A stretch of 43,167 nucleotides of DNA, from assembly GCF_000336385.2 (NCBI RefSeq), contig NZ_HG424615.1, forward strand, positions 1-43,167, in the 5' to 3' direction. The stretch comes from Lysobacter antibioticus HS124 (GTDB lineage Bacteria > Pseudomonadota > Gammaproteobacteria > Xanthomonadales > Xanthomonadaceae). Made by a program: the position numbers and the translations under genes. Under the pieces are notes generated by a model. That model was not told where the DNA came from. It did no database searches and saw only the letters and a program-made list of their open reading frames with translations. Of the stretch, positions 21,475 through 32,798 are shown piece by piece (the first letter of the stretch is position 1; each line of letters starts with the position of its first letter).

Positions 21475-22872
21475 ATGTCCCAGTCCGATTACCTGGCGCC
21501 CGACGCCGAAGAGGCCCTCGACGTGCAGGACGATCTCGGTCCGCTCTCGCAGTTCCGCCACGGCGCCCAGGACCGGCGTCTGCTCGAACTGGCCCGGCTC
21601 GACGCCGGCCTGGCCGCCAACGTCGACTTCGACGACAAGCCCTGGGGCCTGCTGTATCGCGCCCTGATCGATTCCTTGTACGCCTCGCCGGACGACTTCC
21701 AGCTGATCTACCCGGCCCAGCCCTGGGACTGGAAGCGCACCCAGGCCGGCTTCATTTCCGGCGCCCAGTTCGATTTCTGCGCCACCGTGCCGCAATGGAG
21801 CGCGATCGCCGCCTTCGTCTCCAGCGGCGACACGGTGCACCAGGCCTATCAGCAGTGCCTCAACGTGGCCCAGACGCAGACCGAATACCCGAGCCTGCGC
21901 CGGCACCTGATCGACGCCGAAGACGAACTGGTCGCTGCGACCAATCAGTACACCCTGGCCACGACCTCGGCCGCATCGGTGCACGCCACCCGCGGCGGCG
22001 AAGACGCGCCGAGCTTCAGTCAATGGCTGGGCAGCCGCGACGGCCGCCCGTACCAGAATCGCATCGTCGCCGCCGAAGTGCCGATGAACCAGGCACAGGC
22101 GCATTACGCCGCCCTGGTCGCGCAGTGCGACCATGCCGAACTCGGCGCCGCGCAGCGCCGCTGCTGCGACGAAGCCCATCGGGTGCGCCTGGCCGACCTG
22201 GACTTGCTGCGCATGCCGAAGGTGCCGGACTGGCGCATCGCCGAGCACGCCGAACGCTGGACCGAACGCGCCCGCCGCGGCGAGGCCCCGGCCGGCGTGA
22301 CCCTGGGCTTCAGCAACCGCGAAGCGCCCTACGACTTCAGCCAGACCTGGGCCGGCCGACAGAACAAGGTCCGCCGGCTGTTCTGGCAATTGCGCATCGA
22401 CGGCCGCTGGGAACGCATCGACGAGTTCGAATACGACCACCAGCTCGAACTGTCGTTGGACTTCCGCGCCATCGACCGCATCGCCATCGCACCCGGCGAC
22501 TGGTACGACGGCGACTTCGCCCGCAGCCTGATCGACGGCCCATTCGCGCACGGCTACAGCGCGTTCGGCGACGAGCGCAGCCAGGCGGTGTTCGGCGAGA
22601 AAGGCTTCTTCGGCCTAGTCAAACGCTCGATGTACGTCGGCTACAAGCCCAGCTTCGCCATCCGCACCACCACCTCGACCTTCCGCCGCTTCGGCTATCC
22701 CTTCCAGGCCGCGACCGGGCTGCGCATCGGGCCCTTCACCTTCGAAGCCGAAGGCGGCAGCCGGGCCGCCGGCTGGTGCGCCGATCCGGCCACCCGCACC
22801 TTTACCGGCACCACGACCTCGGAAGTGCCGATGATCATCGGCGTCGGAGTCGGCGAACTGCCGAACGCTTGA
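21475..22872 (+). CDS. Unknown-family 465-residue protein, paralogue B
   Basis: Start ATG 21475 with AAGGAG 6 bases upstream; the frame is open further 5' but that would translate the GTAAGG box and GC-rich leader. The protein is full-length homologous to paralogue A at 18599: KPWGLLYRALIDSLYASPDDFQLIYP, FDFCATVPQWSAIAAFVSSGD, DFSQTWAGRQNKV, VFGEKGFFGLVKRSMYVGYKP and ATGLRIGPFTFEAEGGS all recur. Conservation is strongest in the last 150 residues, with WERIDEFEYDHQLELSLDFRAIDRIAI as a linking segment. No signal peptide, membrane helix or catalytic motif is evident. Expression probably shares control with paralogue A through the conserved boxes. Confidence 0.82.
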   Translation: MSQSDYLAPDAEEALDVQDDLGPLSQFRHGAQDRRLLELARLDAGLAANVDFDDKPWGLLYRALIDSLYASPDDFQLIYPAQPWDWKRTQAGFISGAQFDFCATVPQWSAIAAFVSSGDTVHQAYQQCLNVAQTQTEYPSLRRHLIDAEDELVAATNQYTLATTSAASVHATRGGEDAPSFSQWLGSRDGRPYQNRIVAAEVPMNQAQAHYAALVAQCDHAELGAAQRRCCDEAHRVRLADLDLLRMPKVPDWRIAEHAERWTERARRGEAPAGVTLGFSNREAPYDFSQTWAGRQNKVRRLFWQLRIDGRWERIDEFEYDHQLELSLDFRAIDRIAIAPGDWYDGDFARSLIDGPFAHGYSAFGDERSQAVFGEKGFFGLVKRSMYVGYKPSFAIRTTTSTFRRFGYPFQAATGLRIGPFTFEAEGGSRAAGWCADPATRTFTGTTTSEVPMIIGVGVGELPNA

Positions 22873-22964
22873 GCCGGGAACGGGCGCGCGGCAACCCGGA
22901 ACGAGGCGCCGCCGCCGGCGCTGCATTCCCGGGAAGCGGCGCAGCCGCCGCGTCGCCCCCCCCT

Positions 22965-24560
22965 TCAGCCCCGCCCGTACACCCGCGGGCAGTTGCTGCC
23001 CTCGCACTCGTGATTGGCTTCGTGCAGCAGCACCGACTGGCCGAGATCGCCGCGCGGCGGTTCGACCCCGATCGGCACGAACAGGATCGCGCTGGTACTG
23101 CGGCCGAGCCCGGCCGGCAGTTCGAAGCCGCGCACCACGCGGAACCGCGGCACGCCGGCGAAGCGCTGGTCGAAGCGCTTGGCGGCTTCGCCGTAGCCGC
23201 GCCACTGGAACAGATCCTGGTCGCTGGCCACGACCAGCGCGCCGCGCTGCCAAGCTTCGGAGAAGCGCTCGACCACGTTCGGCCCGCCCTCGTCCGCAGC
23301 GCTCAGAAAATCGTCGAGCGCGCGGCTGAGGGCGTTGGTGTCCGGCTTGCCCGCGTCGCCTTCGCCGGCGATCGCGCGCGCCGCCGAAGGCGCCGCCGGC
23401 AACGGCCGGCGCGCCTGTTCGAGCAGGGCCGGCGACAACGAAGAGCGGCGTTGTTTCAGCGCCACGACCTCCGCCTGCGCCTGCAGGATCGCGAAATACG
23501 GCTGCGCCTCACGGCCGCCGGCGGCGTCGACGCGTTCGCGCAGCTTGCGCGACCCGCTGCCGCCGTTGCGCAATTCGGCGTCGATGACCAGGGCCCCCAG
23601 CGCCAACTCCGGCTGCCGGTAGAGCCAGGTCCAGGCCCAGCCTCGCCAAGCCCCATCGAAGTCCGGATCGACGCGCAACGCACGCTCGAACAGCGCCTGC
23701 GCCGCATCGCGCTCGCGCCGCAATCGCGCCGGTTTCAGCGAGCCGATGTCCCCGGCTTCGGACGGCGCGGACAGATCGTCCATGAAACGGCGCAAACGGC
23801 GGATGCCGAGTTCGCGCGCGGCCAGCGCGCGGCGCGGATCGGCGTCGACCGCGATCGCCAGTTGCCGCTCGATCGGCGCATCGCCTTGCGGATCGCGGCC
23901 GGGGCGACGTTCGTCTTCGGCGACCATGCGCTGGTAGGCCGCCATCGCCGCTTGATACTCCGCAGCATCGCCCGACTGCGGCCGGTCGCGGGCGAGCTGG
24001 CCGAGCAACGCCAGTTGCTGGCGATAGAACCCGTCGCCGCGCGCCGCGTTGCGCGCCGACTCGCGGATCAGGCGCGCGCTTTCGGCTTCGTAGTCGGCCT
24101 GGCTCAGGCCCGGCGGCGGGTCGATCTCGATCGCCGGCGTGACCCCGGCCTGTTGCATGCGCGCCGCGGTCAGGCGCGAGCGCGCCGCATCCTGCCCGGC
24201 CTCGCGCTCGCGCCGCACCGTCATATAGCCATGCCCGAGCAACAACGCGCCCAACACCGCGGCCGCGATCGCGGTGCGCGTGGCCAGTTCGCGGTCGCGG
24301 TCCTCGTAGGCGCGCCAAGCCACCGCCAGCAGACTCGGCACGCCCGCCAATACCAGACCGGCGCGGAACCAGCGTTCGCCGTTCGACGCTTGCGGCGGCG
24401 ACAACCATTGCCCGAACACGGTCATCGCCCACATCGGCAGCGACATCAGCCAACCGGTATACGGCGCCAACACCAGTACGACGAAGAACGCCAGCACGCC
24501 CAGTTTGAACCAGGACCACCACGACGGACGCAGACGCATCGGCAGGACGATGCGCATCAT
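22965..24560 (-). CDS. Membrane protein with C-terminal HEANH motif, fourth gene of the TerY-type operon
   Basis: 531 residues; ATG 24560 overlaps the kinase stop (ATGA). The N-terminal ~130 residues hold three hydrophobic helices (FKLGVLAFFVVLVLAPYTGWL, RAGLVLAGVPSLLAVAW, TAIAAAVLGALLLGHGY). A long helical region rich in Ala/Arg/Glu follows, with TPR-like pieces (AQALFERALRVDPDFDGAWRGWAW). The last 20 residues include LLHEANHECEGSNC (His513, Glu514, His517), an HExxH-like zinc site at an unusual, extreme C-terminal position. Linkage to a VWA-phosphatase-kinase triad suggests a membrane output or sensor of that pathway. I do not recognise the family. Confidence 0.75.
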   Translation of the reverse strand: MMRIVLPMRLRPSWWSWFKLGVLAFFVVLVLAPYTGWLMSLPMWAMTVFGQWLSPPQASNGERWFRAGLVLAGVPSLLAVAWRAYEDRDRELATRTAIAAAVLGALLLGHGYMTVRREREAGQDAARSRLTAARMQQAGVTPAIEIDPPPGLSQADYEAESARLIRESARNAARGDGFYRQQLALLGQLARDRPQSGDAAEYQAAMAAYQRMVAEDERRPGRDPQGDAPIERQLAIAVDADPRRALAARELGIRRLRRFMDDLSAPSEAGDIGSLKPARLRRERDAAQALFERALRVDPDFDGAWRGWAWTWLYRQPELALGALVIDAELRNGGSGSRKLRERVDAAGGREAQPYFAILQAQAEVVALKQRRSSLSPALLEQARRPLPAAPSAARAIAGEGDAGKPDTNALSRALDDFLSAADEGGPNVVERFSEAWQRGALVVASDQDLFQWRGYGEAAKRFDQRFAGVPRFRVVRGFELPAGLGRSTSAILFVPIGVEPPRGDLGQSVLLHEANHECEGSNCPRVYGRG

Positions 24561-25987
24561 CGGTTCTTCAGCATTCGCGGCAGGGTCACGGCGAATACCC
24601 AGCACAGCACCAGGAAGACCGCGCCCAATCCGGTCATCAGCATCGCGTCGACCCAGGCTTCCAGCGGCTTATTGGCCGGGTCCGGTTGCAAGGCCGCATA
24701 CAGACGGTGCAGACCCTGGGCGATGAAGGCGAACAGCACCGGAAAGGCAATCGCAAGCATGCCGCGCGATTGCGTGGCCAGGCGCAGATTGGTCAGCCAT
24801 GCCGGTTGCGGCAGGCGCGCCGGCGGCGGTGCCGGCGTCAGTCGCGGCGGCGGCGGCCGGCCCAAACGCGGCGCACGCAAGCGGGCGGCCGCGGCTTGCG
24901 GCGCCGCGCGCGGCGGTTCCACCACCGGCCGCGGCTTGGCCTTGCGCGCGGTCTTGGCCAACAAGTCCTGGCGCGCGCACGAGGCGCAGGCCTGGCCGGC
25001 GTAATGCTGATGCTCGCGCTCGCGTTTGCACACCACCAGTTTGCCGCTGGAGGGCTTGGCGTAATCGCGCAACGCCGCGCTCCAATCGGCCGCGCTGGGC
25101 CGCTCGCCGCCGTCGCCGAAGGCGCGGTCGAACAGTTCGCGCAGTTCGCGCGGCACGCTGCCGTGGGCGCTGACCGGGCTCGGTGCCATCAAACGGTGCG
25201 CGCGCAGACCGTAGGCGTAGTAGCGCTCGCGGATGCGGCTGGGGATGTCGGTAGGCACCCGATCGGCCGCGGGCTTGCCGGTATAGGGATGCAGGCCGAA
25301 ATTGAGCAGTTGGAAGATCACCACCGCCAAAGCGAAGCGATCCTGCGCCTCCTCGCCGAGCGGATCGGGCCCGCGTTGCTGGAACTCCGGCGCCAGGTAA
25401 TCCGGGGTGAACTGCGGCGCGGAGTAGCGCCGACCGCGGCCCTGGATGCTGAAACCGTCGCAATCGAGCAAGGCGATGTACAGCGAGGCGCGGTAGAAAC
25501 GCAGATTGACCGGCTTGAGATCGACCACGTAGTGGTGCTGCGCGTGCAAAGCCGCGAGCACCGCACTGAGGTTGGCCGCCAGGGTGATCTTCGGCCCCAG
25601 CCCGACCGGCAGGCCGGCGGCGCGCGCCTGCCGCTCCTGCAGCACCTGCTCCAGTTCGGAGGTCGACTGCACGTCCAGCGCCGGCATGGAAAACCCGACG
25701 AAGCGGCCGCGCTCGTCGCGCACGGTCGCGTCCGGCCAGGCGATCTGCACGTAGCGTTTGCCGCCCTCGAACTGGTCGGGCAGTTGCGGACGCAGCTCGA
25801 GCATGGCCTCGACGCGGTCGGTATAGCTCGGCGGGTCGACCCGCTCGTGATAGATCTTCGCCACCCGGTCGGGAAACTCGGGCAGCAGGTAGACGCTGCC
25901 CGCGCCGCCGCTCTTGATCAGCGCCCCCAGGCGGGTGCGCCCGTCGCCGATGCGGATGCCGCTGCCGCTGACCGGACTGGTCGTCAC
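24557..25987 (-). CDS. TerY-P-type protein kinase with zinc ribbon and membrane helices
   Basis: 476 residues from a GTG start at 25987, with GGAG 8 bases upstream. The kinase core spans residues ~20-300: Gly loop KSGGAGSVYLL, Lys in RVAKIYHE, catalytic loop YVVDLKPVNLRFY (Asp but no HRD) and metal motif LLDCDGFSI in place of DFG. APEFQQRG and DRFALAVVIFQLL are the activation segment and helix F. A zinc ribbon follows (CKREREHQHYAGQACASCARQ pattern: Cys, His, CxxC), then a Pro/Arg linker and two C-terminal hydrophobic helices. This is the kinase of the TerY-P phosphorylation triad described for tellurite/stress islands. It probably phosphorylates the VWA or fourth-gene product. Confidence 0.87.
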   Translation of the reverse strand: MTTSPVSGSGIRIGDGRTRLGALIKSGGAGSVYLLPEFPDRVAKIYHERVDPPSYTDRVEAMLELRPQLPDQFEGGKRYVQIAWPDATVRDERGRFVGFSMPALDVQSTSELEQVLQERQARAAGLPVGLGPKITLAANLSAVLAALHAQHHYVVDLKPVNLRFYRASLYIALLDCDGFSIQGRGRRYSAPQFTPDYLAPEFQQRGPDPLGEEAQDRFALAVVIFQLLNFGLHPYTGKPAADRVPTDIPSRIRERYYAYGLRAHRLMAPSPVSAHGSVPRELRELFDRAFGDGGERPSAADWSAALRDYAKPSSGKLVVCKREREHQHYAGQACASCARQDLLAKTARKAKPRPVVEPPRAAPQAAAARLRAPRLGRPPPPRLTPAPPPARLPQPAWLTNLRLATQSRGMLAIAFPVLFAFIAQGLHRLYAALQPDPANKPLEAWVDAMLMTGLGAVFLVLCWVFAVTLPRMLKNR

Positions 25988-25991
25988 CGGT

Positions 25992-26750
25992 TCAACTCCG
26001 CAGCGCGATCAGCAGGGTCTTGTCGTCGGACGTGATGCCGTGCGTGCGCGGATCGTCCAGCGTGCCGTGCAAGGCGCGGCTGCCTGCGGCTTCGTCGACC
26101 GTGCGCAGATAGCGCTCGACCGGGTCCATGAACGGACGATACAGACCGGCATTGCCCTTCTGCATCGCGAACGGCATCGCGCCGTCGGACATCAACGCCA
26201 CCCGCTCCACCGGCTCGCTCACCGCAAGCACTCGCAGGCAGCCGCGCCAGGCCTCGCCGGTGACGAAGTAGGTTTCGTTGGCGTATTCGCCGTTATGCGG
26301 CAACGAGATCCGCGCCGGCGCGTCGGACTGTGCCGGCTCGGCCACGCCGAGACCGTCGCCGACATGCACGAACCAGCCGCGCTGCGCGTCGCCGACATAG
26401 GCCACCAGAGTCGCGGCGTAGCTCGACAAGGCCGCGCCGTCGCGCCGCGCGCGCGCGACCAGGACCTCGCGGGCGAATGCGACGGCCTCGCCCGCGAACC
26501 CGGCGAAGCCGTCCTCGTCGGCCTGCAACCACTGCGGCTGCGCCGCCAACCGTTCGGCCAGCGCCGCGACCACCGCATCGGCGATCAACCGCGAACCGAT
26601 CTCGCTGTGCGCGGCCGAACCGGCGCCGTCGCATACCGCCGCGACCAGGCGTTCGCCGTCGACCCGGTACGCGAACGCGTCCTGGCACGGGATGCCTTTG
26701 TCGAGGTGGGATTTGCCGGTCGCCGATGCCGCATGTACCTGCCAGCCCAT
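25992..26750 (-). CDS. PP2C-family protein phosphatase of the TerY-type triad
   Basis: 252 residues. The metal-binding motifs of PP2C are present: CQDAFAYR near residue 22, VAAVCDGAGSAAHSEIGS (DGxGS) near 37-55, FVHVGDGLGV and, late in the protein, GITSDDKTLLIAL with the SDD aspartates. It should dephosphorylate Ser/Thr targets of the adjacent kinase. It lies 13 bases after the VWA gene and 4 before the kinase gene. Length is typical of the triad's compact PP2C. Confidence 0.9.
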   Translation of the reverse strand: MGWQVHAASATGKSHLDKGIPCQDAFAYRVDGERLVAAVCDGAGSAAHSEIGSRLIADAVVAALAERLAAQPQWLQADEDGFAGFAGEAVAFAREVLVARARRDGAALSSYAATLVAYVGDAQRGWFVHVGDGLGVAEPAQSDAPARISLPHNGEYANETYFVTGEAWRGCLRVLAVSEPVERVALMSDGAMPFAMQKGNAGLYRPFMDPVERYLRTVDEAAGSRALHGTLDDPRTHGITSDDKTLLIALRS

Positions 26751-26763
26751 GACCCGGCGCCGC

Positions 26764-27447
26764 TCAGGTCGGCACCGCGGACCAAGTGTCCGTGGAAGGC
26801 AATTGCGCCTGTCCGCCCGGCCGCGACTGCGACACCACCTGCATGCTCGCGCTGAGCCACAGGAACAGTTCGCGGAATTGCAGACCGTGCAGGCGCTTCA
26901 CTCCGGCCAGCCCCTTGCTGCTGAACTGGCCCATGGCCTGCTCCTGCGAGCCCTCGCCGACCGCGATCGGGAAAATCGCGACCTTGTTGGCCAATTCGGC
27001 TTCGCGCGCGCGCTTGGCCGCCGCTTCCCAGGCATCGGTCGGCGAACCGTCCGACATCAGGAACAACCACGGCCGGGTATAGGCGACGCCGGCCTGCTTG
27101 AAGCGCTGCTTCTCGTTCTCGATTTCGGTCAGGGCCAGTTCGACCGCGCGCCCGGTCGGCGTGGTGCCGTCGGCTTCCAGCGCCGGCGCGGCGAAATCCA
27201 TCGCATCGCACCAGTCGCCGACGACTTCGGCGTGATCGAAGCCGCCGTAGCGGATCACCAGCACGCGCACCCGCTTGGCCGCGATGACATCGTCCTTGAG
27301 TTCGCGCTCGAGCAGCTTCAGGCCCTCGTTCAACTGCTGCACCGGCTGGCCGTTCATGCTGCCGGAACAGTCGAGCACCAACACCAGCGGCGTGCGCTGT
27401 TCGGTGTTGTCGACCAGGGATACGTCGGGGATCGCCGTCTGCGTCAT
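26764..27447 (-). CDS. TerY-like VWA-domain protein, first gene of the triad operon
   Basis: 227 residues from ATG 27447, with AAGGA 7 bases upstream. A single von Willebrand A domain: metal-ion-dependent adhesion site DCSGSMNGQP (residues ~26-35), the conserved Thr in DGTTPTGRAVELA and the Asp in LFLMSDGSPTDAWE. C-terminal ~50 residues (LQFRELFLWLSASMQVVSQ) match the usual end of TerY. TerY proteins act with a PP2C phosphatase and a zinc-ribbon kinase; all three lie here in order. No TerB, TerC, TerD or TerZ homologue is within the window, so this is a stand-alone TerY-P triad. Confidence 0.9.
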   Translation of the reverse strand: MTQTAIPDVSLVDNTEQRTPLVLVLDCSGSMNGQPVQQLNEGLKLLERELKDDVIAAKRVRVLVIRYGGFDHAEVVGDWCDAMDFAAPALEADGTTPTGRAVELALTEIENEKQRFKQAGVAYTRPWLFLMSDGSPTDAWEAAAKRAREAELANKVAIFPIAVGEGSQEQAMGQFSSKGLAGVKRLHGLQFRELFLWLSASMQVVSQSRPGGQAQLPSTDTWSAVPT

Positions 27448-27591
27448 GGCATTCCTTTGCGATGGTGGAAAGCCCGAGTATAGCCGCGCCTCGGCCGGTC
27501 GGGGCCAGGGCCGGGCCCAGGCGCCCCCGCAAACGAGGAAACCCGGCCGGACCGCGGCGATTCTGCGATCCGCGTCGCGCCGCGCGCCGGC

Positions 27592-28878
27592 TTACAGCGA
27601 ATCCTGCGGCTCGATCACCGGCGCGTCCTCCGGCACCCGCGCGCAGCGGCCGCTGCGCGAGACCCAGGCTTCCCAGCACCAGAAGCCCCAGGCGGCCGCG
27701 GTCAACGCCGAGGACACGATCGCCAGGACGATGGCGCTGCCGCTGACCAGCGGCGAGATCACGCCGGCCAACACCGCGTTCACCACCAGGCCGCCGAAGG
27801 CCTGCAGCGACGAGGCCGAGCCGCGTTGGTGCGGGTACATGTCGAGGATCGACAAGGTCACGATCGGGAACACCAGGGCGATGCCGAACGCGAGGATGCA
27901 CATCGGCAGCACCGCCCACGGCACCTGCGGCGCCGGCGCCAGCAGGTTATAGCCCAGGTTCAGGGCGATGGCGAGTGCGCAGAAAGCAAAGCCGATGCCG
28001 ACCAGGCGGTCGCCGCCGATCTTGCCGGCGGCGCGGCCGGAGGCGAACGAGCCCAGCACCATGCCGCCGATGGTCGGCACGAAGAACCAGGCGAACTCGC
28101 GCTCGCTGAGCTTGAGGATGTCGAGCACGAACGCCGGCGCCGAACCGATGTACAGGAACAGCGCGCCGAAATTGAACGCGCCGACCGCGGTCAGGCGCTG
28201 GAACCGCGGATTGAGCCAGATCGCCACGTAGTCGCGCAGCAGCCGCTTGGGCTTGAGCGACAGCCGCGCCTGCGGCGGATGGGTCTCGGGCAGGCCGGCC
28301 GCGACCGCGATCCACAACAGCACCGAGAAACCGACCAGGAACCAGAAGATCGCCGGCCAATGCGCCCAGCCCAGAATCCAGCCGCCGATCACCGGCGCGA
28401 TCGCCGGGGCGATGCCGAAGATCATCATCACCTGGCTCATCAGCCGCTGCGCGTCGTCGCCGTGCAGCAGGTCGCGGATCACCGCGCGGCCGACGATCAG
28501 GCCGACGCCCGCCGAGAGCCCCTGGATCGCGCGAAAGAAAAGCAGCGTCGACAATTGCTCCGACAGCGCGCACGCCGCCGACGCCAGGGTGAACACCCCC
28601 AGCCCGCCGAGAATCACCTTGCGCCGGCCGATCGCGTCGGACAGCGGCCCGTGCACCACGCTCATCAGCGCGTAGGCGACCAGGTAGACGCTGATGGTCT
28701 GCTGCATCGCCAGCTTGTCGGCGCCGAGTTCGGCGCCCATCACCGGGAACGCGGGAAAGATCGTGTCGATCGAGAACGGGCCGAACATGGCCAGGCCGCC
28801 GAGCAGCAAGGCCAGGCGACGGAGCGACAGCGGCAAGGCCCGCGCGGGCGCCGTGGGGGATTCGGAAGGTGCGCTCAT
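27592..28878 (-). CDS. Bcr/CflA-type MFS drug efflux transporter
   Basis: 428 residues with about twelve membrane helices. MFS motif A is HGPLSDAIGRRKVILGG between helices 2 and 3. The opening helix (LLLGGLAMFGPFSIDTIFPAFPVM) and ARGRAVIRDL-type segment (LIVGRAVIRDLLHGDDAQRLMS) are characteristic of the Bcr/CflA family, which exports bicyclomycin, chloramphenicol or other drugs. The start ATG shares one base with the stop of the VOC gene (TGATG), so the two are translationally coupled. The substrate cannot be read from sequence. Confidence 0.92.
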   Translation of the reverse strand: MSAPSESPTAPARALPLSLRRLALLLGGLAMFGPFSIDTIFPAFPVMGAELGADKLAMQQTISVYLVAYALMSVVHGPLSDAIGRRKVILGGLGVFTLASAACALSEQLSTLLFFRAIQGLSAGVGLIVGRAVIRDLLHGDDAQRLMSQVMMIFGIAPAIAPVIGGWILGWAHWPAIFWFLVGFSVLLWIAVAAGLPETHPPQARLSLKPKRLLRDYVAIWLNPRFQRLTAVGAFNFGALFLYIGSAPAFVLDILKLSEREFAWFFVPTIGGMVLGSFASGRAAGKIGGDRLVGIGFAFCALAIALNLGYNLLAPAPQVPWAVLPMCILAFGIALVFPIVTLSILDMYPHQRGSASSLQAFGGLVVNAVLAGVISPLVSGSAIVLAIVSSALTAAAWGFWCWEAWVSRSGRCARVPEDAPVIEPQDSL

Positions 28879-29333
28879 CAGCTGGCGGCGTTGGATGCGT
28901 CGGTATCGATCGGAACCTCGTCGGGAGGGCCCTTGAGTTCGACCACGTTGCCCTCGGGGTCGTACAGGTACTGCGAGGGGCCCTCGCCTTCGGCGCCGTA
29001 ACGCGAACCGAAATCGCCGATGCGCGCGCCGTGGGCTTCCAGGTAAGCGACGATGGCGGCGCGGTCGAACGGCTCGGCGCGCAGGCACAGGTGATCCATG
29101 TTGCGGCCTTCGGCGCCGGCGGGCGCCCCGCCCATGCGGCCGAGCTTGCCCTCCACATCGACCAGGTCGATCAGCGACAGGCCGGCACGCAGCTGGACCA
29201 GGCCGATTTCGTCCTGGCGCCGCTCCAGGCGGCAGCCGAGCACGTCGCAGTAGAAGGCCACCATCGCCGGGGTATCGCGCACCCGCAACACCACATGGTC
29301 GAGCTGCAGCAAGCTGAACGGTCGCGCGGACAT
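28878..29333 (-). CDS. VOC-family (glyoxalase-like) protein
   Basis: 151 residues in the paired beta-alpha-beta-beta-beta layout of vicinal oxygen chelate proteins: LLQLDHVVLRVRDTPAMVAFYCDVLGC at the N-terminus, MDHLCLRAEPFD in the middle and YLYDPEGNVVELKGP near the end. His13 and the Glu in VVELKG are candidate metal ligands. It is coupled to the MFS exporter, so a role in resistance, either drug modification or sequestration, is plausible; glyoxalase activity is the alternative. Confidence 0.87.
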   Translation of the reverse strand: MSARPFSLLQLDHVVLRVRDTPAMVAFYCDVLGCRLERRQDEIGLVQLRAGLSLIDLVDVEGKLGRMGGAPAGAEGRNMDHLCLRAEPFDRAAIVAYLEAHGARIGDFGSRYGAEGEGPSQYLYDPEGNVVELKGPPDEVPIDTDASNAAS

Positions 29334-29580
29334 CGCCAGGCCTCATCGCATGAATGGGGGCCGTCAGCATACTCCCGCGTGGCCCGCCGCATGGCCGCCG
29401 AAGTTGTTTCGATCTGTCCGCAACCGCGTGCCCAGGCTCGCCGGTGCGGATTCGCCCGCAAGCCGCCCGTTCGAAGCCGGTGCGCCCCGGCGCGGGAGGC
29501 GGTGCGCACGGAGCCTTTCCCCGGCCCGCGGGACCTCGGGCGGCCGCACGGGAACCGTCCCCTCGCTGCCCGCCAGCGGC
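29334..29580. other. Divergent upstream region between the VOC gene and gcvP leader
   Basis: Non-coding, GC-rich. It should hold the promoter of the VOC-exporter unit, but no convincing -35/-10 pair could be placed. No REP-like copy here. Confidence 0.4.
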
Positions 29581-29586
29581 TATAAT
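29581..29586 (+). promoter_or_regulatory. -10 element of the gcvP leader
   Basis: A perfect TATAAT ahead of the riboswitch. The -35 region at 17-bp spacing (TCCCCT) is poor, so the exact transcription start is uncertain, but it would fall just upstream of the first aptamer. Confidence 0.7.
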
Positions 29587-29603
29587 CGTCGGCTTGAAAC
29601 CCG

Positions 29604-29856
29604 CGGTGGGAGAAGCGGCCGGCCCCCTGGCCCGTCGCTGCCGAAGGCGCAACGCCCGTAATCGCTCAGGCCCCATACCGCCGCCGGGTACAAAACTCTG
29701 GAGAGACCGACCGTCCCGCAACGCGACACGCGCGACGGAACCGGCGCCGAAGGTGCACGAAGCGAGCGCGGACAGGAGCGGCCACAGCGCCCCCCTCCCC
29801 CAAGCGGCCTGAGCCGCGGCACGCTTCCAAACTCTCAGGCAAAAGGACAGAGGGGC
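29604..29856 (+). promoter_or_regulatory. Tandem glycine riboswitch upstream of gcvP
   Basis: Two glycine aptamers in series. The first has GTGGGAGAAG (29606), GCCGAAGGCGCAA (29640-29652) and GCTCAGG; the linker is ACTCTGGAGAGACC (29695-29708). The second has GCGCCGAAGGTGCA (29744) and ends with the hallmark AACTCTCAGGCAAAAGGACAG (about 29830-29850). P1 of the second aptamer can form from CTCTG (29696-29700) and CAGAG (29848-29852). Glycine riboswitches activate glycine-cleavage genes when glycine is abundant. The second aptamer carries an enlarged peripheral stem. Confidence 0.95.
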
Positions 29857-29896
29857 GCCTCGCGTGCGGCACCGCACGCTGCCAACGGACGCCCCT
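29851..29896 (+). promoter_or_regulatory. Putative expression platform of the glycine riboswitch
   Basis: AGGGGCG (29851-29857) can pair with CGCCCCT (29890-29896), which ends 4 bases before the gcvP ATG, enclosing a perfect internal stem GCGTGCGG/CCGCACGC. The left arm shares two bases with P1 of aptamer 2, so the two helices compete. This would mask the translation start without glycine. The mechanism is inferred. Confidence 0.5.
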
Positions 29897-29900
29897 GCCC

Positions 29901-32771
<2,871 letters not shown>

Positions 32772-32798
32772 GCGTCGGCAGCCATCTCGCTCGAACCG

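Noticed and set aside
21795-25004. Plus-strand open frame of about 1070 codons over paralogue B and the TerY-type operon
   Set aside because: Arg/Pro/Ala-rich nonsense sequence overlapping several well-supported genes on both strands.
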